Counted from the stretch's first letter, positions 24,601 to 36,265 are shown. The stretch: 64,000 nt of DNA from Gymnogyps californianus (GCF_018139145.2 NC_059500.1:32531437-32595436), one strand, 5' to 3'. Notes: a model not told the origin generated them from the sequence alone. Translations and numbers: made by a program.

Positions 24601-27600
24601 TTGAGGTCTTGAGTGTCTTTCCTAGATATAACTTTAAGTCTTCTGCCTGACTTGAGTTGGTCCATGTTAAGTTGATTAAATGACTGTGATCATCATCACC
24701 AGCATGTAGCAATATACAGTTGTAACTTGGTCATCGCTATTTGTCATCTATCTAACCATAGCATAGTGTGAAGTCTTTATTTGGAAAAACCTCAGTGGCT
24801 AACAGTTTGACAGGCAGATTTCTGCCTAGAAAGTTTAATTTCCAAACTTACACTGCAGGAGACTTTTCTTGATTACATCAGGAGTTGAATATTAGCTGTG
24901 AGGATGCCCTTGACCTTAGATGCAAGCATAGAAAGGGAATATTATTTCAGTTGCGAGTACAGAAGTATCACAAGTGCTGCTTTTTTCAATAGAAGTTTGC
25001 ATTGTGTTCATTACCCTCTACTACTCCAATCAAATGCATAATGAAACCACCAGAATATATTTGGAGTTAAAGCAACAGAACCATGGCAAGATTAATATGA
25101 ACTGTTCTTTACTCTTCCATGAACGACTCAAATTTGGGTAGAAATGAAATTTATCCATTGAAACTTTTTTGTGCTGTTTTTGCCTTATTCCCTTAAAATG
25201 GTGGTCATGTTACTTCTAGTGACAGGTCAGTCCTATGAGAATATGGTGACTGAGATCATGTCTATGGGCTATGAACGTGAGCAAGTAGTTGCGGCGCTGA
25301 GGGCCAGCTTCAACAATCCTGACAGAGCGGTGGAGTACCTTTTAATGGTGAGCAGTTTATTTTAACTACATCTTGGTTCTTTCACTTTTTATTTTGTCCT
25401 CACTAAAGAATAATTTTAACTTTGATTTACTTTTTATTTTGAATATTATCCAATCAGTGAGAGTAATACATGTTCATAGAGGAACAACATCTCTAAGCAG
25501 AGCATCTGGAAGGCTGAGATTTGGATTTTGAGGGTCATAATGTGTTATAGGAAATACTGAAGTCATCGCTAACTACCTCTGTTGCTTCTTTGCTTTTATT
25601 GTTTGATTTGTATGGATATGTATGTAAAGTATGTCCAGTTATAGTGATAGTTTTAATTGCCAATGGCTGGCTCAAGGAATGATTTTGTCACATCTTAGTG
25701 ACAGCATTAGCTGTATTTTTGTATTAGTATCTATAACATCACAAAGGCATTTTTTTAAGTTCCAGTTCATTGTTTTTACTAATAATGCACAGTGTTCTTA
25801 ATAATATACTTTCCAAACAGAAAGGTTTGAGAGTTTTTTGAAGGGTGCTTAATTTAACTGTTGTTTTAACTTAAGCAGTGTTTTGGGGAACAAACAATTT
25901 GTCATTTGATAAAAATAGTTTGAAGGGTGAAATGAACTTCATTGGCGTGAGAGGAAATAGAAGAGTAGCTTCCCTTTAATGGAAATCTTGTGAGTTGTTT
26001 TAGGGGCTTTTTGGATTACTTCTCATTGTATACCTTAATCTGTCAGCTGAATTGTAACCATCAGAGCATCTGTCTGGGAGCTTGTTGCTTCATCAGTATT
26101 TCCGGTGCGTTTAGTTTTCACCCTAGCATACCATTTTTTTCCCTGATGTTGTTTTTCCTTGTTGCAAATCTGAACTTTATTAAAATCTTGAAGCCAAATG
26201 TCTTGAACCAGTCCTTGCAAAATACATGCAGATTACATTTCTGATAGATTGATAAGAAATCTGGCATCTTTACATCCAGTTATAAAACTTTCCTTTTGTT
26301 AGTGAAGTTTTTCTTCAGTAATTACGAGTCATTGGCATGCTTGCTACTTACATTAATGATCCCAAGACTTTGTAACCTGCAGTTTTTAAACAGACAAGAC
26401 GTGTTTTGAGTACACGAATGTAAAAAGTTCAGTTCTCATCTAGTACAAGGCCAACGAAAGGTGATAAATATTGTCTTGCCCTAAGGGCGAATGCAGTAGC
26501 TCCCATCTATCTGCTGTAAGTCTGGAATCTCAAACGTTTGTTTTTCATGCCTTAAAAATGTTGATTTTACTGTTCATTTAGTCTGTACATATACCATAAA
26601 TCCAGTGCCTCCTGTAAGTGTTGGGCTTGCTGTGCATGTGCAAATCATGTGCAATGTGCAATACACTCAGTCTGGTATTTCCCTGCTGTAGCTTATTTCT
26701 GTTGAGGAAGTCCTGAACAGAAATAGAGCATCCCTATGATGGAGTTCAACACATGGCATGTCTGCCAAATAGATTAAGTCTGACTGGTCTGAGCAGTTAA
26801 CTTCTACTCCCTCAGTAGGTCCTGTGTTTAAAATGGGTCCTTCTGTTATATAAGCTGGTCCCTTTCTGTTTCCTGTTATCGTTTACTGAGAATATCTTTT
26901 CTTTGTTCTTCCTCTTCCTGCGGGAAAAAGGAGTGGGGAGGAACAGTCTTGCTCTTAGAGACCATATTAGCTGACGTACTTCTGTTGTCCTTCTAGAAGA
27001 ATCCTGTTGCTGCAAATGGTCTTTCTAACTGTTCTTGATCTGCTGGGTCTAAACATGTTCCTTACCATCCTGCTGCATCAAAAAAGCTTCTCTTTAGTTA
27101 ATACTGGTCCATTGATGATACTGTTCTTTGACCCTTTACTTTACCTTTCTCCAAACCATCGTCAGTGTTATGTTTTATATAATCTTCAGGGTAGGATTAG
27201 GATGTTGAGAGATGTTACCACTGTCCTGGTTTAAAGAATCAGTACACCAAAGGTACTTGTAAAGTGTTGGAAAGAAAATGTCAAGAGAGTATCTATGCTT
27301 AAAGTGTAGCTGTTCCTTAAACGAGCCCTGAAGATTCCACTTGTTGTCCGTGGTTCAAATGACAAGCTGTTCAGTTTTCATGGCTTCATGGCTGAGGATC
27401 TAGATGTAATCCTATGCCCTTAAGCTGTGGTCATGGAAGGAGGTCTCAGTTCCAAAAGACACTGTTTCTTTTTCTATGCCCCAGACTCATCTTTGGACGC
27501 ATTTAGATTCAGATCTCTTTTTGACCCAAGGATTTCCTAACCCTTAATTACGAAGGAGTCCTGTCTTTCCTCCAACAACCAGGCCATTGGTTGCAGCCTC

Positions 27601-30600
27601 TTAGTTTGGAAATTTTTAGGAAACATTTCATCACCATCAGGGCAGTCAAACACTGAGCAGCCTTCCTGGAGAGGTGGTCGGTGCCCGAAGCCTGTCAGTG
27701 TTTGAGGCATTTGGACAATGCCCTTAATAACATGCTTTAACTTTTGGTCAGCCCTGGAGTGGTCAGGCAGTTGGACTAGGTGGTCATTGTGGGTCCCTTC
27801 CAACTGTAACTGTCTGTTCTAAATGTGTACATTCCTTGGGCTGGGCCTGATGTGATTATTACCCTTTGGAGAACAATGTCAGCTAAAAACTACTCTGGTG
27901 CTCAATTAAACAGTAAACAATTGTTTAATCCACCATAATGCAAAAATGGCCTTTTTGTTGTCCAAGCAATGTTTACATTCAAAATCAATTGTATGTGAAT
28001 TGATATCATGCTTTACTTTGTTGGCTAGCTGTATGAACAAGGTGTGTACACCTCACTAGTCTTGTCTGATTACAATTGTACACAGTCTCGGTTATTTGGA
28101 GAGTGATACTTCAAGCTTGCATTTAAGAGTTAAGATGATGTTCAAGATGACAAATCATCTCTAAGTAAATTTGGTTGGACTAGTTTCCATAGTGCTTCCA
28201 TTCAAGAGCAAACTTAAGGTTTAAACAAGCATATGCTGTTTGATCTGAGCACATATTGCAGTTGCAACACATGCCTGTGAATAGGTGAAATCAACCAGTA
28301 ATTTCATAAGATTAACCCAAATGCCTACATTATACTTAGATTCCCAGAAATTAGTGATTTGATGGGAAAAGGTATTTAAGCAGTGCTCTGTATGGCACTG
28401 GTAAGAGAGAGTTACCTCAGAATTATGTCATGAATGGAATTTTCTTCCCCCTCTGTGGATGGAGGGATGTGTAGCAAGCTGACCAAGCCATATAATGGTA
28501 ATGAAGTGTGTGACAGGGAAAACTTGCATTTATTCCTCTGAGTGGCTTAAATGTGGCCTTGATGATTAGGTGATTTATACCTTGATGTGCTTCTTATCTC
28601 ACAGGTGAGGCAAAGTTTTGCCTGGAGCACTGTCCAGTTCTCCCATTCTAGATGTGGCCTTTATATCAGCTGTGTATTTGTCCTTTTTGTTCAGCTGTAG
28701 CGATGAATGTATCATGTGAAGATCATGTTATAGCAGGATTTTTAATCTACATTACCTACCAGTGATTTTTATGGTAGGTTTGCCAAACCTCTTCATTGTC
28801 TGCTTACACTGAAGTTCCTTATGCTTTGTGGTTCCCAAACTGAAGGGTGCTTTCTTCATTTGAGGCAGGTGAAATATATTCAGTTACACCAGTGCTGCTG
28901 CCTTCTCAGGCTTACCTGGATTGAATATGCTGGAAGACTATAGAAAAATGGAATTTTTTGACACCCTGGAAACTGGGTGTTGCAAGATCTTGTATAGTCT
29001 TGCCCCTTTGGGGTTGGGTTTAACATAGCTCCTCCGGCTATTACTCTGTGTGTATCAGGAAGTTTACTGCTCTGTGGAGTCTGCCTCTTTTGGGTTCCTG
29101 TCGGGCAGCTTCCCTTGTCTGTACCACCAGGGCTTGTTGTCATATAGGAATCTTTCTTGGTGTCTCTCCCATGCCAAGCTGCCTAAGTTTCAAGGCTTCA
29201 GCGAGGAGGATGGAAAAGACAAATTTGGTGCAGGAGTTCAGTGACAGTGGGGAAAGCATGGTTAGGGTGGGAAGTTTGAAGGATTCCCATGCAGGAGAAA
29301 GGTAATAGAGTAAGGTCTGTGTCGGTTGTATAACCCACATTCTAATTTACTATAATTGTTCTTTTTTAGATTTGGTAGTTTCATCCCCCTGAGCAATTAG
29401 TTCCTATATAAAGTTGTTTGCACATGAAAAATAAGCAAAATGCAAGTTAACTGGTTTTTTTAACTGCTAAAATTTGATCACATACAGGCCTTTTCACAAT
29501 TAAGACACAGTAAATGACAGTTGTCATGCTGTTGCGTTGAGGAAAGAGGTCCAAAGAGCCGTGTTCTTATATCTCTTAATTTCTTGCCAGATTGTATTGG
29601 ATGTATAATCTCACTGTTAGCATTGCGTACTACAGTTCTGTTGCTATAATGTAACTTTATTTGCATAACACTATAACATATTGTAACAGTATATTTAGTT
29701 TAACTTTTTCACTCATATCAAATATCTTAACAGTATTCAAAGCAAGTATTTGTTTATGGAGTAAAATGTATTTTAAACTGATGCAGCGCATGCTTTACTA
29801 CCTCGCTATACAAACCACATATTTTTCTTGTCAAAAAATAAATTACTCTTTTCACAGTATTCTCTTCAAGTTGTAAATGCCTACCTATCACAGCATCTTG
29901 CTTTGTATTTGCAGTGAAAGCATTAATGTTTTTTTCTTCATTCTGAAAACTAAATAATACATGCAGTAAAACAAGTATCTTTTAGCATTCTGTAGGTAAT
30001 TATGTCAACTGTGGCTTTAGGGTATACCTGGAGATAATCAGGCTGTGGCTGAACCCCCTCAAGCAGCAAGCACTGGTGCCTCTCAGTCTTCAGCAGTGGC
30101 AGCAGCAGTAGCAACTATACCTACGACGACTAGTTCATTAGGAGGTAAGAAGGGTTATATTTGAGTGGATGTGATAAACACATGCACTTAAGCATTCTCT
30201 GCTTCAGTGAATTTTAAGTTCGTGGTGCTTGTGAACTGATCAAAGTGAATTGGATAAGAGCTGTAACATGGAAATTCCAAGTGTGGTACTTGCTTGGAAC
30301 AAATGGCTTGTCGTATGCGGATATATCTGGAATAAAGCATGAAGTTTCTAAAAATGCCGTGAACTTGCACAATTCCTTTGATTCAGTATTCTGGATTTAA
30401 ATGTAAGACCAAAAATGTGGAGGGGGTTGTGTTTTCTCTCACTTAAACTCTGGCTTCCTACTTCTGTGGCTAAGTGTGCACTGTCAACTGTGACTATACT
30501 AATGCATTTACCGCGTGGAAGTTGGAATATCAAGGGAGAAACCTGCAATAAGGCTGTGACGTGTAGCACCTGAGAGACCTATCCATGACCTAGGACTCCT

Positions 30601-33600
30601 CACTCAGCAGTGCAGCACATGGACAAAGTGGTTGGTGCCTGCTGAAGAGAACTCTGTCTTAAACAGAAATAAATACATGAAGGGAGCCTGATTCAAGGAG
30701 TAGGAAAGGTCTATCTTGAGCTGTGGCAGAGATGGTGTTCAAGATGTAAGCCTTGATAGAGGCCAGAGTGTTAAAACATACAGGTAGTAGTGACAGGCAC
30801 ACATGACATCATCCATAAAGAGGGAATGGTGGGAATGGGATATTTCAGAGCACTTTAGACTGTTGCGTTCAAGGCAGTACCTAACAGTATAGGATATATG
30901 GGAAGGCAAGACTCACTTGGGAAGGACAGAACTGACCTGTTGCAGGAGGTAGAGAACTCTGTTGTGGGCATAGAGACAAGACGGTAGGCTGTAGTCTCTG
31001 AATGAGGTTACTCAGAGATGAGACATAAAGAGAAAAGTGCTGGAGATTGAGGACAGAAGGCTGTTGGATCTTAAGAGAAGGCTGGGTGAAAAGAAAATGC
31101 ATTGTTTAACCTTAGTATAAAGAATTCTTGCTTAAAGCTAGAGTAAGTTAGTGTGAGGAAGCAAGCTCTTCTGTTCTTCAGTGAGGGGTGTATTGTCCAC
31201 TTTCATGTCCTGTTTCTGTCTACGGTTATAATGTAGGTATGTATTTTATTAAGAATCTTGGTAACTTTTAAAAAATGTTATCTCATTGATTTTCAGGACA
31301 TCCACTTGAGTTTTTACGAAATCAGCCTCAGTTCCAGCAGATGAGACAAATTATTCAGCAAAATCCTTCTCTGTTACCGGCATTGCTACAGCAGATTGGA
31401 CGGGAAAACCCTCAGCTACTGCAGGTGAATCTTAAAACAACAAAATAATGCTGCTAATTTTGATTTAGCTTTACAAGAAAGGGATATGTTGATGTTAACT
31501 GGGATGGTGTGTTAATAGCAGTTACAACATTCTATTGTTGGCTTTTCAGCAGTTGTTGCTGTACAGAACATATTTTCTGTGACATTAGAAATGAGTTTGA
31601 GTCTCTTATAAGAGGTGCAAAAGGCATCAGGAAGAGGGGAGAGTCACTGCATTTGAACTGAAACATGAAATTGCATTTCTTATGGTTAGATTTAATAATT
31701 TTTCTCTATGCACTTTGTACACATTCTTTTGACTGCTTAGCTCACTGAAAATACATATTCTTACTTGCCTGTTGGCAGGCTTAAACATGCTTTATTTCAA
31801 TATATTTATTTCTTTTATTCTCCCATGCACCACAGCAAATAAGCCAACACCAGGAACATTTTATTCATATGTTGAATGAGCCAGTTCTAGAGTCTCGCCA
31901 AGGTTTAAGTGGCAGTGATGATGGTGCCAGCACTGGCGGAGTAGCAGAAGCTGGAAATGGTCATATGAACTACATTCAAGTAACACCTCAGGAAAAAGAG
32001 GCTATAGAAAGGGTAAGCCTTTCTTCTTTGAAATGTTGCTTGGCTGTTTTTGTAGGGTGTTGACTCTGGTGCATGCTTAACATGTCTTAACTTAAACTTT
32101 GTTTGTTTATGCTCAGTAGTTTTGCATAATTTATGATATTTTATATTTGATATTTCATAGCTGTTGTAGTCTTGTTTCAAATCACATCTCTTCTTACTTT
32201 ATAGCAATTGAGTCTAAAATCTCTTGAATCTGTCTTACTGACAAGATGCAGAGCCTCTTAAGTGATCAGAGGCCATCTGTAATAATTGGTGATTGAATGG
32301 CTTTCCCTCAGGAATGGGAACTCAGGCAGTAGTTCCTCTTGCAAAAGCCTCAGATGGTACTGTTCTAGATTGTGCTGTGATAGGTTTCCACACAAAGGTG
32401 TGTCTGCATGAGCACTGTTTGCAAAGTACTTGGATAGTAAGAGCTCTCATAGTTAAGTAGATTAGTTAAGTCGCTACTTAACCCAGTTATTTGTCTATCC
32501 ATGCGAATTAGTTAATTATAGCTTTCTAAAAATAGAGGTAAACATTTCTATAAAGATATACTTGAGGGTGGTGTATTGCATTCATAAATACTGTGTGTAA
32601 CACTGACTGAATACAGATTCACATAGATGGCAATGCCTCTGAGATTTTTCTTAGAACAAATTGCAAAGACTTATGTCATACTGTGGTAGTGTTTTTGTAT
32701 ATCAAAGACTGTTTTTCAACTGGCAAAGCAAAAGATTATGTAAGGATCATCAGAAAAGAACAATTTTAATACAGGTGCAATTCTCTAGATCTCTAGGAAA
32801 TTGACAATTAATAAAATTAGTCTAATTGTTTGTCCATGTACTTCTTCACAGATCATCCTCTAGTCTGCTGCATTTCCTTTTAAAACCATTTTATGCAGTA
32901 GAGCATTACCTCTACAACCTGTTCCAAAATGCAACAGAGACCTGTATGCTTCTTCCCCTTTCCATGAAAGATACACCTCAAAATTTAGGTGTCTTAATAT
33001 TATAGCTGACACATTCATGCTGTTTGTAAGCATGAAATTAAATCTAAGAATGGTTGATAAGGGACAATAGGACATAGTTTCTCGCAGAGATTTGATCTGC
33101 CCTGTATGTAAAATGCCTTGCAGGTGCTGTGAGGATTTTAAGAAAATCTCCAAACAGTTGTATATACTTGCCTTCGGGTAAAACAAAGATTGGTTTGCTG
33201 AATGTCTTTAAGTGCAGGCTAAACCCATTTGTCTTGGCACAGTAATAAGCTCTTCTCTAGTATTCTCATCCCCTGTTGTCATTCTGTCCCAGACATTAAT
33301 TAGTTCCTTGACTTCTGAAAAACAGATTGCTCTCAACTTAATTCTCATGGCAGCAATGTGTAGTCAATTTTTTAAAAAGTGAAAGTCCAGTTGGAACAAT
33401 TCAAAGTATAGCTTAATGTGATGTGTTGGGCTACCTATTAGTGATCACAGGCTGGGAGCTTTTGTTCCAGGCAACTTTTGTTAAAAATCCTGGGCTTTGT
33501 ATGATTGTTTAAAATGTGCATTGTTTGAAGTTTTTTTCTGCAGTAGTGCAATGTGCCATTACTTCGTGACATTACTGTGACCCAAGTCTGTTTTAGTGAC

Positions 33601-33976
33601 TTACTGTGGCAGTGAAAGAAAAGTCACATGTTTTATGGTGCTTCATTAGACTCATTCAAATCACTTTTTCAAGTGAGAATTCTGTTTACTAAAGACAGAG
33701 GCAACACCTTCTTATTCTTTGCTCACTAAAGGCTGTATTGAGCTAGGCAGCAATGTTTGTTTCAAGAAGGCAGTAATTGCTTAGGTGGCATCTCAAGATA
33801 CTAGACATACAAAGAAGCTTAATATACAAAATGTACTTTCTAAATGTGTTTCTTTTCTTCAGTTAAAGGCATTAGGATTTCCTGAAGGACTTGTGATACA
33901 GGCATATTTTGCTTGTGAGAAGAATGAAAACTTGGCTGCCAACTTTCTTCTACAACAGAACTTTGATGAAGATTGA
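12532..33976 (+). CDS. RAD23B: RAD23B coding region, exons 2-10 of 10 (5' end missing)
   Basis: Nine exons spread over 21 kb join into 1131 nt (376 codons plus TGA) with GT-AG introns and matching phases throughout. The product is RAD23B, a nuclear and cytosolic shuttle protein. It stabilises XPC in global-genome nucleotide-excision repair and carries polyubiquitinated cargo to the 26S proteasome. Domains in residues counted from the first codon here: rest of the N-terminal ubiquitin-like domain 1-54, Pro/Ala/Ser/Thr linker 55-153, UBA1 about 157-196, second linker 197-237, XPC-binding STI1-like domain about 239-297, short linker, UBA2 about 331-372 ending in NFDED. With the about 22 residues expected from exon 1 the protein would be near 398 residues, against 409 in human, the difference lying in the linkers. 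No frameshift or premature stop is seen, so this is a functional gene rather than a processed copy. RAD23A is excluded by the sequence of the XPC-binding and UBA2 exons. The start codon and promoter lie upstream of the window. Confidence 0.97.
15360..15439 (+). CDS. RAD23B: RAD23B exon 3 (end of Ubl domain)
   Basis: The acceptor is TTTGCCAG|GTAAAATCC and the donor is ACAAAA|GTGAGT. The 80-nt exon completes the Gly codon begun in exon 2 and reads [19 protein letters not shown] and then VVVMVTK. This is the C-terminal half of the ubiquitin-like domain, the surface that docks on the proteasome ubiquitin receptors in this family. The exon ends in phase 0. Confidence 0.96.
17551..17792 (+). CDS. 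RAD23B: RAD23B exon 4 (Pro/Ala-rich linker)
   Basis: The acceptor is CTTCCTGTAG|CCCAAAGCA and the donor is ACTGACAG|GTATGA. The 242-nt exon begins [12 protein letters not shown] and continues into a run rich in Ala, Pro, Thr and Val with a PVPPPP motif, then an acidic/lysine segment [13 protein letters not shown]. It is the flexible linker between Ubl and UBA1, which is low-complexity in all vertebrate RAD23B proteins. It ends two bases into a Ser codon. The GC content is clearly higher than in the flanking introns. Confidence 0.95.
19380..20345. repeat. Degenerate repeat block with CCAGTTGCTGG core
   Basis: At least a dozen variants of a CCAGTTGCTGG or CCAGCAGCTGA core recur, for example near 19644, 19751, 19944, 19974, 20008, 20157, 20204, 20244 and 20293. 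They are spaced roughly 30-95 nt apart and often linked to a following CACTGAG or CCCTGGATCC-like segment. Composition is GC-richer than the surrounding intron. CATGCAT and CACACAC tracts lie at both ends. It may be a decayed minisatellite or the repeat-bearing part of a retroviral LTR on the minus strand. Confidence 0.5.
20346..20850 (-). mobile_element. Possible LTR-type element adjoining the repeat block
   Basis: On the minus strand this segment reads a GC-rich upstream part, then ATTAAA (in TTCTAATTAAATTCC) close to the junction with the repeat block. That order is what an LTR U3-R-U5 would give, with the repeats in U5 or the leader. No clean TG...CA ends or target duplication were found, so this is only a suggestion. 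Confidence 0.25.
21333..21388 (+). CDS. RAD23B: RAD23B exon 5 (linker before UBA1)
   Basis: A 56-nt exon with acceptor CATCTTACAG|TACAACAGG and donor CACTTG|GTAAGT. It reads [19 protein letters not shown] and completes the Ser codon from exon 4. The NLFEDA-SALV sequence just before UBA1 is a family signature. Ending one base into a Val codon agrees with exon 6. Confidence 0.95.
25220..25347 (+). CDS. RAD23B: RAD23B exon 6 (UBA1 domain)
   Basis: A 128-nt exon with acceptor TTACTTCTAG|TGACAGG and donor TTAATG|GTGAGC. It encodes [17 protein letters not shown] and then [25 protein letters not shown]. This is the complete three-helix ubiquitin-associated domain, with the MGY loop after helix 1 and the [10 protein letters not shown] helix 3. 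The domain binds ubiquitin chains. It differs from the human domain at a single visible position (V for I before AALRAS). Confidence 0.97.
27597..27820 (+). mobile_element. CR1 3'-end fragment in RAD23B intron 6
   Basis: TTTTTAGGAAACATTTCATC, CAGTCAAACACTGAGCAGCC, TTCCTGGAGAGGTGG, GTGTTTGAGGCATTTGGAC and GGGTCCCTTCCAAC are the successive landmarks of the end of CR1 ORF2 and its 3' UTR. It is 5'-truncated, carries several indels, and its terminal repeat is worn (TGTCTGTTCT). Confidence 0.85.
30021..30144 (+). CDS. RAD23B: RAD23B exon 7 (linker after UBA1)
   Basis: A 124-nt exon with acceptor GGCTTTAG|GGTATACC and donor TTAGGAG|GTAAGA. It reads [17 protein letters not shown], then an Ala/Val/Thr/Ser-rich tail. 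It is about two residues shorter than the human exon after GIPGD. It connects UBA1 to the XPC-binding domain and ends one base into a Gly codon. Confidence 0.95.
31297..31424 (+). CDS. RAD23B: RAD23B exon 8 (XPC-binding domain)
   Basis: A 128-nt exon with acceptor TGATTTTCAG|GACATCC and donor CTGCAG|GTGAAT. It encodes [19 protein letters not shown] and then [23 protein letters not shown]. This is the STI1-like helical bundle by which RAD23 proteins bind XPC and peptide N-glycanase. The residues look identical to the mammalian protein over the whole exon, the strongest conservation in the gene. Confidence 0.97.
31836..32012 (+). CDS. RAD23B: RAD23B exon 9 (end of XPC-binding domain, linker)
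   Basis: A 177-nt exon with acceptor ATGCACCACAG|CAAATAAGC and donor GAAAGG|GTAAGC, phase 0 on both sides. It starts [16 protein letters not shown], the last helix of the XPC-binding domain, then a linker [19 protein letters not shown], then [19 protein letters not shown] and AIER leading into UBA2. The human protein carries a run of glycines in the linker; here that run is replaced by a Ser/Asp/Gly mixture. Confidence 0.96.
33863..33976 (+). CDS. RAD23B: RAD23B exon 10, coding part (UBA2) and stop
   Basis: The acceptor is TTTCTTCAG|TTAAAGGCA. The 114 nt encode [19 protein letters not shown] and then [18 protein letters not shown] followed by TGA (33974-33976). This is most of UBA2, including the LGFPE loop and the NEN-AANFLL helix. 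UBA2 protects the protein itself from degradation in this family. The exon continues as the 3' UTR. Confidence 0.97.
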   Translation, partial: LKALGFPEGLVIQAYFACEKNENLAANFLLQQNFDED

Positions 33977-35382
33977 GAGACTTTTTTTATTTCACACCTC
34001 ACACCAGTGCATTACACTAACTTTGTTCACTGGATTGTCTGGGATATTTGGGCTTATATTCATAATGCTTGGTGTATGGTATTTGGGGAGGGGGGGAGAA
34101 GAGAATACAGGAAACAAAGCAAAGAAAGCAGCAAGTATGTCTGCTTTAAATTAGGAGATGCAGAAAATGACACAGCGTAAAATAATATACAACCAAAAAT
34201 CAGCTTCTGCAGATAATTAGTTCCTTCTATAAACTGTAGGTTAACTTTTTCTAGGTTTTCACTCTTACTGTACTAGTTCCAGAAATGTAGTGTAATGCCC
34301 TGCTTCATGTTCCTTTTTACTTAGTATTGGTATTGGAAGTAACCTGTGCTACTTAGATTCTACAATCTGTATTTCATGGCAACACTGGGTAGCAGCTTTG
34401 TGAAATCTAAAAGATCTGAGCAAATGTAAACATGAATGCCAAAACATGGGTAGTTATTTTGCTTTTTCAGATGTGTTAAAGTAGTGCAAGAAGCACGGTA
34501 TTTTGTTTAATGCTGGATTAAAACAATGTTGGCTTTTTTTTTTCCCAAATGAAAACTCATTTCAGTTAAAAGTGTCTTGATCATTGAGAAACACTACCCC
34601 CTCCTTTGCCTCCCTCAAATGATCTGAGAAGCTATATACATAGAGGTAAAATTATTATCCTGTTTACATCTTTTCTTTTTAGGAAAAATGATAGATGTCT
34701 AATTACTGTTCACTTCAATATTATGTTGCAGTAAAAGTTTTAAAAGCAATAGATTGCATGTTTGGTTTTGTTATACGCACTCTTGTGAATTGAATATTCT
34801 TTTTCTGCCAGCAAACAAAATGTAAGCTTTTTTTTTGTCCACTGCAATGAGACTTTATCAAATCAAATTTCACCTTCCTACCTTTGTTGAACGACCTTTT
34901 ACAATACAGCTGTAAGCATCTGAATATATTGGCATTCTGTTGCTCTTGAGTAGATTGTAATGATCAAGCTATTTCTGTTCAGTAAGGACTTTCTTGGATT
35001 TATACACTTTATGAAGAAGAGAAGTTCATAAATTAAGATATCAAGCAAGCAGTCAAGTTATTCCAACCCAAAAGAATCTGCACTCATACCTTTCTGTTGA
35101 AAATAAGCTCTGGTTATAGAGTTTCGAGTCTTACTTCTTGTTTCTTCCTTGTCATTTATTTTGTTTAGTCATCATAAAATGTAACAATCTTCCTTTTAAT
35201 ATATATTGACTTTTAGAGATAATTTTGCCCATCATTGCAATGCTAGCAATGAAAACAAATTCTCATTTAATCTAAAGCTATTATGTGCAACATTTCCTCA
35301 ACACAGCTTGGGGATGTTTTGAGTTTTTACTGTTGTACTCCAATTACCTGGATTACAAATTTATCTCTACAGTAACCAAGAA

Positions 35383-35449
35383 AATATTATTAGTGGTACA
35401 ACACCTCAGTGCTGTACCACTAATGATATTAACGATTTAGTGGTACAAC
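35383..35449 (+). repeat. Strong hairpin with a third competing arm in RAD23B 3' UTR
   Basis: Arm 1 (35383-35400) pairs with arm 2 (35413-35430) over 18 base pairs with a single G-U wobble. The 12-nt loop can form three further pairs. A third arm (35437-35447, TTAGTGGTACA) repeats the core of arm 1 and can pair with arm 2 over 11 bp instead, so two mutually exclusive stems are possible. It could be a relic of a small inverted-repeat transposon, a microRNA-like fold, or a regulatory RNA structure. Confidence 0.7.
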
Positions 35450-36242
35450 TAAAAAATTATTTTCTGCTTAGGTTGTGTATCAGTGGATTAACTACTTAAC
35501 TACTTAAGTACCATTTAAGCTCAAAGTACAAGTCAAGTGTCTTGAGAAGAAAGAGCGAGGAAGACAGAAACGTTTGTATTTGTATTTTGTTTCTTCATTG
35601 GTTGGCCATAGTCTGTTAAGTAATTATCTGCACAAAATAGTGAAATGTATTAAAGCCTTTTACTTTTTCTTTCTTTCCTTAGACATCCGTGATGTTTTTC
35701 CATATAGTGTTTATTTTAATTATTCAGATTTTATTCTTTTAAAATTTCGTAGGTGTATAATGTCTGAGTGATCAGTAGCACAACCCAAATCTATCAGTAG
35801 GAAGTGTGATATTGCTAAATAGGAAATAAGTCTTTCACAATGCTTTCATTTTAGAGAACTTAACGTTAATACCCAAATCAGTCAGTAGACTTCAGCTAAA
35901 TAGGATTCTCAGTATATTTATGGACTGGAAGAGATGGATTTTGATTTAACACTCTGCAGACAGAAAGGGGCTATTTGTTACCTGTAAAAGGACCAGCTGC
36001 CAGGTACTTGAAAAATGCCAAATTGATACAAGGACTTCTTGGATATACTTTATGACATAGCTAATACCTAACTAAGGCAAAAACTTTTAGTTTGTGGGAG
36101 TCTTCTATACTGATCAAACTGCTATCAGAAATAACCATTCCTTCTCTAGGAGGATGGAGAGTAAAGCAAGAATGTCTGTGGGTGTTTCAATCTACTCCCT
36201 CTAATGTTGATTCTGAAATGTTTACTTATTATAAATATTTGA

Positions 36243-36248
36243 ATTAAA
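36243..36248 (+). terminator. RAD23B: Candidate distal poly(A) signal of RAD23B
   Basis: The variant hexamer ATTAAA is followed within about 10-25 nt by a GT-rich element. It lies about 2.27 kb past the stop codon, a plausible length for this gene's long 3' UTR. The upstream ATTAAA at 35649 is an alternative, but it is followed by a T/C-rich tract rather than a GT-rich one. Confidence 0.4.
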
Positions 36249-36265
36249 GACTGTTGAGCTTGGTC

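Larger units (their letters stand above)
21389..33862. other. RAD23B introns 5-9 (exons 6-9 inside)
   Basis: Introns are 3831, 4673, 1152, 411 and 1850 nt. They contain AT-rich sequence with one clear CR1 3' fragment in intron 6 (27597-27820). A possible very old LINE tail is in intron 9 (about 33185-33245, where one frame reads [13 protein letters not shown]). No other gene or RNA gene was recognised. Confidence 0.65.
33977..36265 (+). other. RAD23B: RAD23B 3' untranslated region (3' end estimated)
   Basis: AT-rich sequence without a long open frame follows the RAD23B stop. Candidate poly(A) signals are ATTAAA at 35649-35654 and ATTAAA at 36243-36248. The second is followed by a GT-rich stretch (GTTGAGCTTGGTCTTTGT) typical of a cleavage site, so the end is placed near 36265. 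The region contains a G-run near 34086-34096, several T-tracts and the hairpin described separately. The true end or ends need transcript data. Confidence 0.6.
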
